Shown piece by piece: positions 1-7,166 of a stretch of DNA of 10,538 nt. The notes under the pieces were generated by a model, which worked only from the letters and a program-made list of their open reading frames with translations, ran no database searches and was not told the DNA's origin. Every line of letters starts with the position of its first letter. Within the stretch, counting starts at the first letter, position 1. The DNA is from an uncultured Novosphingobium sp. (GTDB lineage: Bacteria; Pseudomonadota; Alphaproteobacteria; Sphingomonadales; Sphingomonadaceae). A program made the translations under genes and the position numbers. Where the stretch lies: NCBI GenBank assembly GCA_937897535.1, contig CALCQB010000305.1:1-10538 (forward strand). Reading direction: 5' to 3'.

Positions 1-1
1 A

Positions 2-604
2 ATCGCCTCCAACGGGCGGTCAGTCACCGCGGTCGACTTCGAAATTCGCGCGATCGAGGCCGGCGCCCGGCGCGCCAAGGCCCTTGCGCTGGCCCATCCG
101 CGATATCCGGGCGTCGAGATTCCGGGCTCGGTCACGGTGATCGTCGTGCCGGACAGCGATGCGCCCAATCCGCTGCCCAGCGATCATACGCTTGGCGCGG
201 TCGCAGCGCGGCTGGACGAAACCCGGCTGGTGACCACCGAAGTTCACGTGGTCGCCCCGACCTATAACGAAGTGTCGATCGAGGCCGACATCGTGGTCCG
301 CCGCGCGGCCAGTCCCGAGATGGTCCGGATGGACCTCGAGGCGCGGCTCAATTCGTTCCTGCACCCACTTACCGGCGGCAGCGACGGGCTGGGCTGGCCG
401 TTCGGCGGCGATATCTATTTTTCCGACCTTTACCGGCTGGTGATCGAGACGCCCGATGTGGTGCGGCTGGCCGACGGTCAGCTCGGCATTCGCGTCAATG
501 GCGAACTCGCGCCGTTCTGCCGCGATATCGAGATTTGCCCCGGTGAGCTGGTTTTCGCCCGTCAGCATCGGCTGGCGCTGTTTGCCGAAGGCAGCGCGCC
601 ATGA
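2..604 (+). CDS. Putative baseplate assembly protein, J-like (C-terminal part only)
   Basis: The frame is open from the left edge and ends at TGA 602-604, so only about the last 200 residues are present. They match the C-terminal half of the 'putative baseplate assembly protein' family (TIGR02243-type, related to phage baseplate J/gp47). Visible signatures are RSVTAVDFE near the start, the strand PGSVTVIVVPDSD, then P.YNEVSIEADIVVRR, and the closing motif HPLTGGSDGLGWPFG followed by SDLYRLVIETPDVV. In phage tails and eCIS particles this family builds the baseplate wedge at the end of the tube. The gene overlaps the next one by ATGA, so the two are translationally coupled. The internal ATG at 137 falls inside the conserved region and is not the true start. 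The family is confident; assignment to eCIS rather than a prophage rests on the neighbours. Confidence 0.85.
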   Translation: MASNGRSVTAVDFEIRAIEAGARRAKALALAHPRYPGVEIPGSVTVIVVPDSDAPNPLPSDHTLGAVAARLDETRLVTTEVHVVAPTYNEVSIEADIVVRRAASPEMVRMDLEARLNSFLHPLTGGSDGLGWPFGGDIYFSDLYRLVIETPDVVRLADGQLGIRVNGELAPFCRDIEICPGELVFARQHRLALFAEGSAP

Positions 605-2793
605 TCCGGCCGATGAAAATCCGTGTTGACGGCCGGATCGGTTGGCAAATCTCCGATAGCCACGGGCTGGCGCTTGGTCGCAATGCGGCAAAGCTTGCGC
701 CGCTTCCAGGCGCCGCGCGCCCGCTCGTCTCGGCTGCTGGCGACATGGCCGGACATGCCCTGCCGATGCGGGTCGCGGCCGGGCCGGGCGGATCGGTCTT
801 CATGATCGACGCTGCCGGCGCGATCCTGCGCTACGATCCCTGTCTCGAACGGTTCGAACCCTTCGCCTGTCTGGCTGGGCCGCAGCGGCCGCTCGGCCTG
901 GCCCAGCCCAAGGCACTCGCGGTCGCGCCCGCAGGAGAGCTGCTGGTGCTCGACGGGGCAGCGCGAATGGTCACGGCTATCTCGCTGATCGACGGCCACA
1001 TCAAGCGGCAGTGGGGGCCGTTCCGGGCCAGCCCTTCAGGCCTCGTTCCGGTGACGGCGGTTCCAGGCCATGATCCGCTCAGCGGCGCGCCCGATGGCGC
1101 CGTGACGCTGCCTGCCGATGTATGGGACCCGGTCGACCTCGCGATCCTGGCCGATGGCTGCGTCGTGATCAGCGACCGCATCGGCGAGACGCTCCATCGG
1201 TTCGACCGGCGCGGATCGTGGCGCGGTGACTGGAACGGCGCGGGCGAAGACGTTCCGGCCCTCGCGCAACCCGGCGCTTTGGCTGCAGCGAACGATGGGC
1301 GGCTGTTCGTGATCGAGGAAGGGCGACAAGGGATCGCCATTCTCGACCGATCAGGGCACATCGTGGCGCGGACCACCGACCAGGACCTGCTGCCTGAATT
1401 GATCGACGGCGCGCAGCTGGCGGTCGACGCTGACGGGACGCTGTGGGTGTCGAACCGCAGGCCCGGCCCGGCCTGCGTGGTCCGCTGCGATTGTTCCGGC
1501 CAGGTCGGGAGTTCGGAAGCCGTCCGGCTGATCCCGGAAAATTGCGCGATCCTGGCGTTTGACCCGGCCGGCAACGCGATCCTCGGCAAAGGGCATGATC
1601 CGTGCCTGCAGCGCAGCGTCGCGGTGGCGCGCGAGACCGAAGGCAGCCTTGGCTTTGCGGCTTTTGACAGCGGCGTGACCGGAACGATCTGGGACCGGGT
1701 TGTGCTTGATATAATCGTCCCGGAAGGAACGATGCTGACGATCTGGGCCTATGCCAGCGATGCTCAATTGCTGGCAGCGGATGTTGCCGCGATGGGCCAG
1801 AGCCAGTGGGCGCGGACCCCGCTTACCCGCGGCAGCAGCAGCGAAGTCGCGGCGATCCGCGCGGCGCCGGGCCGGTTCCTGTGGCTGCGGATCGATTTTG
1901 CCGGAACCGGCATCGAAACTCCGGAATTGCGTTCCCTGGTGGTCGGCTGGCCAAGGCAAAGCTCGGCGCGTTACCTGCCGGCTGCCTGGTCGGCCGATCC
2001 GGTCAATGCCGATTTCCTGGCCCGGTTCCTGGCGCTGTTCGACCAGCTGCGAACCGGCATGCTCGCGCCGATCGACGCGCTTCCGGCCCTGTTCGATCCG
2101 CGAGCCACCCAGGCTGCGAAACAGCACGAGCACGGCGAAGACTTCCTTGATTGGCTGGCCAGCTGGATCGGGATCGTGCTCGATCGCAACTGGCCGGTCG
2201 ATCGGCGCCGGAAACTGGTGGCCGAAGCACCCAGCCTGTTCCGGATCAAGGGCACGCTCAAGGGGCTGGCGCGTCACATCGCGATCTACACCGGGATCGA
2301 ACCCCGGATCGTCGAGCATTTCCGGCTGCGGCGCTGGCTGACCCTCGACGAAGGTCGGCTCGACGGTCAGGAAAAGCTGTGGGGCGCCGAAATTGTCCGG
2401 CGTCTGCAGCTCGATGGCTTCGCCGAAATCGGCCGGTTCACGCTGGTCGATGGCGGGGATCCGCTGACCGATCCGATTGCGGCTTTCGCGCACCGGGCAA
2501 CGGTGTTCGTTCCCGTCGGAGAGGCGTTTGGCGATGCCGATCTGGCCGCGCTGGAAGATGTCGTGCGGGCGGCCAGGCCGGCCCATGTCACGATCGATAT
2601 CCGCCTGATCCGTCCCCGCTTCGTGATCGGCTGCGACCTGATGCTCGGCGTCAACACGATCATCGGCCGCGATGTCTGCATCGCCCAGGCCGATCGCGCC
2701 GTGCTGGGCGAAGACATCCGGCTGGCCGGTCCGCCTGCCGGCTTCACCCTCAGCCGCGGCCTGCGCCTCGGCCAAGAAACGACACTCGAATGA
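601..2793 (+). CDS. Phage-tail-like protein with N-terminal beta-propeller and TIGR02242-type tail domain
   Basis: The product has 730 residues. About residues 55-330 hold NHL-like blades (for example VAAGPGGSVFMID, LAVAPAGELLVLDG, LAILADGCVVISD, LAVDADGTLWVSN), suggesting a beta-propeller. Residues 361-455 form a beta-rich part containing TIWDRVVLDI and GRFLWLRIDF. From residue 457 comes the tail-protein domain (RYLPAAW, FLARFLALFD, LDWLASWIGIVLD, then RRRKLVAEAP and KGTLKGLARHIAIYTG), ending near residue 570. This is the TIGR02242-type domain found next to TIGR02243 proteins in contractile particles, probably at the baseplate. The ATG at 601 overlaps the upstream stop and has a weak GAAGG at 587-591; the ATG at 613 is an alternative start that would remove four residues. 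The tail-domain identity is strong; the propeller is inferred from repeat pattern only. Confidence 0.85.
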   Translation: MIRPMKIRVDGRIGWQISDSHGLALGRNAAKLAPLPGAARPLVSAAGDMAGHALPMRVAAGPGGSVFMIDAAGAILRYDPCLERFEPFACLAGPQRPLGLAQPKALAVAPAGELLVLDGAARMVTAISLIDGHIKRQWGPFRASPSGLVPVTAVPGHDPLSGAPDGAVTLPADVWDPVDLAILADGCVVISDRIGETLHRFDRRGSWRGDWNGAGEDVPALAQPGALAAANDGRLFVIEEGRQGIAILDRSGHIVARTTDQDLLPELIDGAQLAVDADGTLWVSNRRPGPACVVRCDCSGQVGSSEAVRLIPENCAILAFDPAGNAILGKGHDPCLQRSVAVARETEGSLGFAAFDSGVTGTIWDRVVLDIIVPEGTMLTIWAYASDAQLLAADVAAMGQSQWARTPLTRGSSSEVAAIRAAPGRFLWLRIDFAGTGIETPELRSLVVGWPRQSSARYLPAAWSADPVNADFLARFLALFDQLRTGMLAPIDALPALFDPRATQAAKQHEHGEDFLDWLASWIGIVLDRNWPVDRRRKLVAEAPSLFRIKGTLKGLARHIAIYTGIEPRIVEHFRLRRWLTLDEGRLDGQEKLWGAEIVRRLQLDGFAEIGRFTLVDGGDPLTDPIAAFAHRATVFVPVGEAFGDADLAALEDVVRAARPAHVTIDIRLIRPRFVIGCDLMLGVNTIIGRDVCIAQADRAVLGEDIRLAGPPAGFTLSRGLRLGQETTLE

Positions 2794-2795
2794 GC

Positions 2796-2801
2796 AAGGA
2801 G
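2796..2801 (+). promoter_or_regulatory. Ribosome binding site AAGGAG deciding the start at 2808
   Basis: AAGGAG lies three bases after the stop of the tail-protein gene and six bases before the ATG at 2808. This favours 2808 over the in-frame ATG at 2790, which overlaps the upstream stop (ATGA) but would place this Shine-Dalgarno inside the gene. Confidence 0.75.
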
Positions 2802-2807
2802 CTTGCC

Positions 2808-5366
2808 ATGAACCACGGTTGCGAACCGGTCGATTGTCCAACCTGCGATCCGCCGCAGCTTGCACGCAACACGCTGTTTGACGGCAAGCCGATGAACGCG
2901 CGGGATTTCCTTGACGAACAGACCTATTTCCTGGGCAAGCATCGTCGCCATAACCAGTATCTGCATGGCTGGGGTACGGCCTGCGGACTGTTCGTCCACG
3001 AACATCCCAACCCGGCGTGTCGGACCCAGTACGTCGTGGTCGAACCGGGTTATGCGATCGACTGCTGCGGGCGCGAGATTCTGGTTCGTGCGCCGGCCAT
3101 GGTCGATCTGCGCGAACTGTTCCTCTCGGCCTGGCGCAGCCAGCACGGGGCCGACAGCGAGCCCGACGACCTGCCGCATCGGCTGAACCTGGCCCTGCGC
3201 TATGCCGAGTGTCCGACCGAGCCGGTTCCGGCCGTGTTCGAAGGCTGCGGCAGTCCCGAGAACGCCTGCCTTCCCGGCAAACTGGTCGATGGCTATTTCT
3301 TTGAAGCGCTGATCGATCGTCCGGTTATCGATAGCGCCCTCGGCCTTTCGCGGCTCGACTGGTCTTCGACCAACAATATCGATGGAACGGTCGCGGTGGC
3401 GCTCGATGAAGCGGGCGACCGGCTCTACGCCTTGACCGGTCCGGCCCCGGCGCAGGTTCTCGCCCTCGATGCCGATAATCGCGCAATCGTTGGCGGTACC
3501 GGGCTGGCCGGCAAGGACGGACTTGGTCTGACGCTCTCGCCGGACGGAACCCGGCTGTTCGTTGCTGCGGTCCCGTCGGGCGGCGGCGATGCGGAAGTGC
3601 TGGTGCTCGACACCGCCAACCTGGCGGCGGCACCGATCCGTATTCTGGCCTTGCCCGGTTCGGCCGGCAAGGCATTCGTGCAGTGTCTCCCTGACGGGCG
3701 GCTCGCCGTGCTGACTCCGGCCGATCGCACGCTGCGGATCTGGGGAACCGATGTTGGCGGGGCTGCCGCTCCGGCCGCCGCGAACGAGCGGACCTTTACG
3801 CACGATCCGGTTGGTCTTGCCGAAGGGAAGGACAGCGCGTTCTGCTATGTCGCGTTTGGCGATGTCGCCGAGATCGCCGCGATCAAGCTGGCCGATCTCA
3901 GCCTTGCCGCCATTGCCATGCCACTCGCCGACAATGCCGTCCGGGCCAGTGCGATCGCGGTCTCCCAACGCGACTCGCGGGACCTTGTCGCGCTGGCCGA
4001 CAGCGCAACCGGCAAACTGCTGCTGCTGTCCGCCACCCCCGAGGCGGCGCTTCCGGCCGATCGGCTGACCGAAGCGGCACCGGCCTTTACCGGGCTCACC
4101 GAAACCACTGCCGCCTTGGTCTTTTCGCTCGGCGGCAACTGGCTCTACCTGCTGGCCAAGGCCAGCGACGGCAGCAGCGTGTTGCGGATCGTCTCGGTCA
4201 ACCGGCGGGTGCTGGGCCAGAACCCGGCAATCAGCGCACCGATCCCCGCTCCGCCGGGAGCCAACGGGCTGGCAATTACCGGCAACAAGGAGCTGCTGGT
4301 GGGATTTGCCGGAGACGATCTGGCCGCGAATCCCCGCGTGCCCGGCGGCATCGCAGCCTACACGATTGTCGGAGATCGCTGTATCGACCGGTTCGCCGAA
4401 GTGCTCGAGCCATGCCCGTGCTGCGATTGCGAGGATGCGCTGGTTCTAGCGACAATCGCTGATTACCACTGGCTTGACCCGTTCACCGACGAAGTCATCG
4501 ACAACCGGGCCGATCGCCGGCTGCTCGTTTCGACCCAGTTGCTGACCGAAGTGGTGGCCTGTCTGGCCGAACAATCGTGCGAGGGGACCGGCGAGGGTGG
4601 TGCGGCCGGTCCGCAAGGGCCCGCCGGTGAAATCGGGCCAATCGGACCAATCGGACCAATCGGACCAATCGGACCTATCGGGCCAATCGGACCAATCGGA
4701 CCAATCGGGCCAATCGGACCCATCGGGCCTATCGGGCCTATCGGACCAATCGGACCAATTGGGCCTGCCGGTCCACAAGGCCCCGGACTTCGGACCGATC
4801 TGCCCCGAATCGTCGGGATAAACTGGTCGCACAACGACACCATTTCGGTGCGCTCGGCAGCCTACCGGCAGTTGAACGAGGAAGGGATCGTGATCGCATT
4901 CGATCGCCGGTTCCCGATCCTGGCCGAAACTCTGACAGTCCAGACGGTCCAGTTGCTGCGCGAGGGCGAGAACGAGTTCGATCAGTCCGGACTGCAGCTC
5001 TACGATTATCGCAACGTCCGGGTGCAGGTTGAGGGACTCAAGCTCGAGGCCACCTGCGGCGAACGCTTCGAAGTGCCGCGCGAGCCGAGCGGCGATCCCG
5101 AAGTCACCGGGGTCAGGATGCGTCCGCTGGACCGAGAGGGCCGGCCGACCCGACTTCCTCCGGGGATCTACCGCGTGATTCTCGAAGGGGATCACATCCT
5201 CGGCAGCCAGGAGATCGAGATCGATGATCTGGATCGCCCCGGAGAGAAGAAGAAAGTGCTTCCGGCACTCGATGGCAACCACTTTGCCCCCGGTCTGCCC
5301 AAACGCTGCCCAACCGGCGACCAGATCGAAGGTGGCCGGTTCCTGGGCTGGTTCACCGTAAAATAG
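2808..5366 (+). CDS. Fibre-like protein: shared docking module, beta-propeller, collagen-like rod, C-terminal head
   Basis: The product has 852 residues and I do not recognise a named family for the whole protein. Residues 5-13 hold C....CPTC. Residues about 18-165 are the module also seen in the next two genes (FDGKPMNARDF, YLHGWGTACGL, VVEPGYAIDCCGREI, LALRYAECP, C154). Residues about 185-520 have beta-propeller blades (LTLSPDGTRLFVAA, CLPDGRLAVLT). A Cys cluster follows at 536-541 (EPCPCCDCED), leading into LLVSTQLLTEVVACL. Residues 598-660 are 21 uninterrupted Gly-X-Y triplets, and residues 661-852 form a separate domain rich in predicted strands. Rod plus terminal head behind a particle-associated module suggests a tail fibre or surface appendage of the contractile particle. 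No signal peptide is visible, as expected for a particle released by lysis. Function is inferred from layout and neighbours. Confidence 0.8.
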   Translation: MNHGCEPVDCPTCDPPQLARNTLFDGKPMNARDFLDEQTYFLGKHRRHNQYLHGWGTACGLFVHEHPNPACRTQYVVVEPGYAIDCCGREILVRAPAMVDLRELFLSAWRSQHGADSEPDDLPHRLNLALRYAECPTEPVPAVFEGCGSPENACLPGKLVDGYFFEALIDRPVIDSALGLSRLDWSSTNNIDGTVAVALDEAGDRLYALTGPAPAQVLALDADNRAIVGGTGLAGKDGLGLTLSPDGTRLFVAAVPSGGGDAEVLVLDTANLAAAPIRILALPGSAGKAFVQCLPDGRLAVLTPADRTLRIWGTDVGGAAAPAAANERTFTHDPVGLAEGKDSAFCYVAFGDVAEIAAIKLADLSLAAIAMPLADNAVRASAIAVSQRDSRDLVALADSATGKLLLLSATPEAALPADRLTEAAPAFTGLTETTAALVFSLGGNWLYLLAKASDGSSVLRIVSVNRRVLGQNPAISAPIPAPPGANGLAITGNKELLVGFAGDDLAANPRVPGGIAAYTIVGDRCIDRFAEVLEPCPCCDCEDALVLATIADYHWLDPFTDEVIDNRADRRLLVSTQLLTEVVACLAEQSCEGTGEGGAAGPQGPAGEIGPIGPIGPIGPIGPIGPIGPIGPIGPIGPIGPIGPIGPIGPIGPAGPQGPGLRTDLPRIVGINWSHNDTISVRSAAYRQLNEEGIVIAFDRRFPILAETLTVQTVQLLREGENEFDQSGLQLYDYRNVRVQVEGLKLEATCGERFEVPREPSGDPEVTGVRMRPLDREGRPTRLPPGIYRVILEGDHILGSQEIEIDDLDRPGEKKKVLPALDGNHFAPGLPKRCPTGDQIEGGRFLGWFTVK
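4599..4787 (+). repeat. Collagen-like Gly-X-Y tract with 14 consecutive Gly-Pro-Ile triplets (9-bp tandem repeat)
   Basis: In frame with the 2808-5366 gene the tract reads GAA, GPQ, GPA, GEI, 14 x GPI (4635-4760), GPA, GPQ, GPG, with no interruption. The 9-bp unit varies synonymously (GGA/GGG, CCA/CCT/CCC, ATC/ATT), so the repeat is not a very recent identical expansion. Collagen-like repeats of this type form trimeric rods in phage tail fibres and bacterial surface proteins. Ile in the Y position throughout, with no charged residues in the GPI run, is unusual, and prokaryotic rods lack hydroxyproline stabilisation. Confidence 0.95.
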
Positions 5367-5378
5367 AAGCGCTAGCGC

Positions 5379-5384
5379 GAAGGA
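5379..5384 (+). promoter_or_regulatory. Ribosome binding site GAAGGA for the gene at 5394
   Basis: GAAGGA is nine bases before ATG 5394 in a 27-base intergenic gap. The perfect 10-bp palindrome GCGCTAGCGC at 5369-5378 sits just upstream of it. That stem is short and has no loop or following T-run, so it is not a terminator, though it could affect access to this site. Confidence 0.55.
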
Positions 5385-5393
5385 ATCGCGACG

Positions 5394-7121
5394 ATGTCAA
5401 CGACTGTCAAAGTGAAGCCCTCGGACCCGTGCTGCTGTCCAGCATGCACCGGTCTCGCCACTGCCGAGCGCCCGCTCTTCGCCACCGGCCAAACCCTGAC
5501 CGCAGCCGATCTGACCGCGTTGCAGGACTATGTCGTGGGCAAGAATCGCCTGCACAACCGTTATCTCCACGGCTGGGGGGTAGTCTGTGGGCTCGAGGTG
5601 GTGTGCGACGATTGCGAAGGTTCGGTCACGGTCCGGCCGGGCTATGCGATCGATCCGTGCGGGGCCGATATCGTGGTTGCGCAGCCGACCCGGTTCGATG
5701 TCGCGGCGGCCATCCGGGGTTGCACTTCCAAGGCGCGCGAGCGCACCGGCGACTGCGATCCGTGGGTCCCTCCCGCCGATCCGGGCTGCCAGGACGCGCT
5801 GAGCCACTGGTGCTTGGCGCTCAAGTTCCGCGAGATCGAAACGGCGGTCGGCCAGCGCCTGACCACCGGCGGGGCGGGTTGTGTCTCGCTGGGCAAGGGC
5901 GGGCAATCGGGCTGCGGTTGCGGCGGTTCGGGCAGCTGCGGATGCGGTGGCGGCGGAAGCTGCGGGTGTGGCGGCAAGGGTGGCTGCGGGTGCGGTGGGA
6001 CGCAAGTGGCTACCAGTTACAGCCCGGCCACGGTGGTTGCCAGCAACGTCTGTGCGCCGCGGCGTCTGAAAGAGTGCTTCGAAATCGTGCTGGTGCCCTC
6101 GGACGAGCCCTGTGCGCCAACCCTCAAGCGGTTCGGGTCGAGCCTGAAGGATGACAACAATCCGCTGGGTCTGATCGGTTGGCTGATCCCGGAGAAGTCC
6201 CTGCTGCGCAACATCATCGACTGCGTGCTGAACGACATCAAGGCGCTTACCGAAGGCCTGAACGATCAGCAGGGCCAGATTCTTGGCGCGCTGTGGTCGA
6301 ACGAGCCGGACGCTCTCGCGGCATCGAGCCTCGAGCTCGACGATGTCCACGCCGCGGTCTGCCGGTTGCGCGGGATCGTGCTGGGGCTGCTGCAGGGCAG
6401 CGCGGGAACCACCCGGTGTCAGATGCTCAAGGCGGTCAGCGAGGCAACCCTGGCTCCGCCGTCGCGCGGCGACGAGGCGCTCGGCATTCCGGCCGAGAGC
6501 CGCCAGGACTATTTCACCAGGGCCAAGGCCACGCTGGCCGATCTTGCCGCCGCCTGGTTCCAGCTCGTGATCGACTGCATCTGCCGGGCTTTCCTGCCGC
6601 GGTGCGAACCCGATGCCTGCGACGACCGGGTCGAGATCGCCTGTTTCTCGGTCAAACAAGGCAAGATCCTCGACATCTGCAACCACAGCTGCCGTCGCTA
6701 TGCCGGGGCCTTTCCCTCGACCTTCTACTGGATGTCACTGATCCCGCTGGTGCCGTTGATTGGCCGGATGCTGGCCATGCTGTGCTGCCAGCCGGCCCTG
6801 CTCCGCCGCAACTCCCCTTTGGTCAACGATCTGCTGCCGCTGCTGGCGATGGTCGATCCGACCGGCAAGCTGGGCCGGGCGGTTACCGAGGACAATTTCG
6901 CGCTGCCGCGGCGGTACCTGACACTGGCGGCGAAGTTTTCCGACACCCCGGTCCTGCCCGCGCTGGCCGCGCGGCTCAACCGCGCCGGAGAGAAGGACCG
7001 GACCAAGGTTCGGGGCCAGACCGGTGGCGGGGCCGACGATGTGACGGCCCTGCGCGGCGAACTGGCGGAGCTCAAACTGCAGGTTGCGGCACTGGCCGCC
7101 GCCCCGCGCGGGCCGGGCTGA
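5394..7121 (+). CDS. Paralogue of the fibre-like protein with a Cys-Gly octad repeat and helical C-terminus
   Basis: The product has 575 residues and no recognised family. The N-terminus holds CCCPAC (13-18), then the shared module: FATGQTLTAADL, YLHGWGVVCGLEV, VRPGYAIDPCGADI, LALKFREIE. Where the upstream paralogue has a short Cys-containing loop, this protein carries residues 167-202, a Gly/Cys-only stretch with four tandem octads. The module resumes with CAPRRLKECFEIVLV (C220). The middle (about 236-395) is mostly helical by eye. A second shared segment begins at C404 (C-x4-C-x-D, then ILDICN..CRRY), matching C536-D543 of the upstream protein. Next comes a hydrophobic stretch (FYWMSLIPLVPLIGRMLAMLCC) and finally a short coiled-coil-like helix (VTALRGELAELKLQVAAL). 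It probably belongs to the same particle as its neighbours; the hydrophobic stretch could be a buried helix or contact a membrane. Confidence 0.78.
   Translation: MSTTVKVKPSDPCCCPACTGLATAERPLFATGQTLTAADLTALQDYVVGKNRLHNRYLHGWGVVCGLEVVCDDCEGSVTVRPGYAIDPCGADIVVAQPTRFDVAAAIRGCTSKARERTGDCDPWVPPADPGCQDALSHWCLALKFREIETAVGQRLTTGGAGCVSLGKGGQSGCGCGGSGSCGCGGGGSCGCGGKGGCGCGGTQVATSYSPATVVASNVCAPRRLKECFEIVLVPSDEPCAPTLKRFGSSLKDDNNPLGLIGWLIPEKSLLRNIIDCVLNDIKALTEGLNDQQGQILGALWSNEPDALAASSLELDDVHAAVCRLRGIVLGLLQGSAGTTRCQMLKAVSEATLAPPSRGDEALGIPAESRQDYFTRAKATLADLAAAWFQLVIDCICRAFLPRCEPDACDDRVEIACFSVKQGKILDICNHSCRRYAGAFPSTFYWMSLIPLVPLIGRMLAMLCCQPALLRRNSPLVNDLLPLLAMVDPTGKLGRAVTEDNFALPRRYLTLAAKFSDTPVLPALAARLNRAGEKDRTKVRGQTGGGADDVTALRGELAELKLQVAALAAAPRGPG
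5913..6008 (+). repeat. Four 24-bp units encoding the Cys-Gly octad CGCGG-x-G/Q-x
   Basis: Units start at 5913, 5937, 5961 and 5985 and encode CGCGGSGS, CGCGGGGS, CGCGGKGG and CGCGGTQV. Eight cysteines fall at residues 174, 176, 182, 184, 190, 192, 198 and 200, an exact 2/6 spacing. The units differ at synonymous positions (TGC/TGT, GGT/GGA/GGG/GGC), so the protein pattern appears to be maintained. CxC pairs at this spacing could bind metal or form disulfides; the sequence alone does not decide. Confidence 0.9.
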
Positions 7122-7156
7122 AGGGGCTGCAAGCGGGCTCAGGCGATCTGGAACAT

Positions 7157-7161
7157 GGAGG
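7157..7161 (+). promoter_or_regulatory. Ribosome binding site GGAGG deciding the start at 7167
   Basis: GGAGG lies five bases before ATG 7167. The alternative in-frame ATG at 7155 overlaps this site and has no comparable Shine-Dalgarno of its own, so 7167 is preferred. The protein then starts MADETIERMNYFQF, directly before the shared module. Confidence 0.75.
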
Positions 7162-7166
7162 TTGGC

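Noticed and set aside
2151..2807. Long upstream extension of the collagen-containing frame
   Set aside because: It overlaps the conserved tail domain in another frame and is Arg-rich; AAGGAG at 2796 fixes the start at 2808.
1351..2865. 504-codon minus-strand open frame
   Set aside because: It is the antisense shadow of the tail-protein gene, whose TIGR02242-type domain is clear on the plus strand.
2367..3968. 533-codon minus-strand open frame
   Set aside because: It spans the end of one real plus-strand gene and the start of the next; no motif or start signal.
4635..4760. Possible CRISPR-like or non-coding satellite repeat
   Set aside because: The unit is 9 bp with no spacers and varies at synonymous positions in a continuous Gly-Pro-Ile frame.
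4463..4843. Minus-strand open frame with its own Gly-Pro-Ile collagen-like tract
   Set aside because: It arises from the dyad symmetry of the 9-bp repeat inside the well-supported plus-strand gene; its flanks are Ser/Arg-rich noise and it has no ribosome binding site.
5369..5378. Palindrome GCGCTAGCGC as terminator or operator
   Set aside because: It is only 10 bp with no loop and no T-run, lies in a 27-base gap inside an operon, and may be chance at this GC content.
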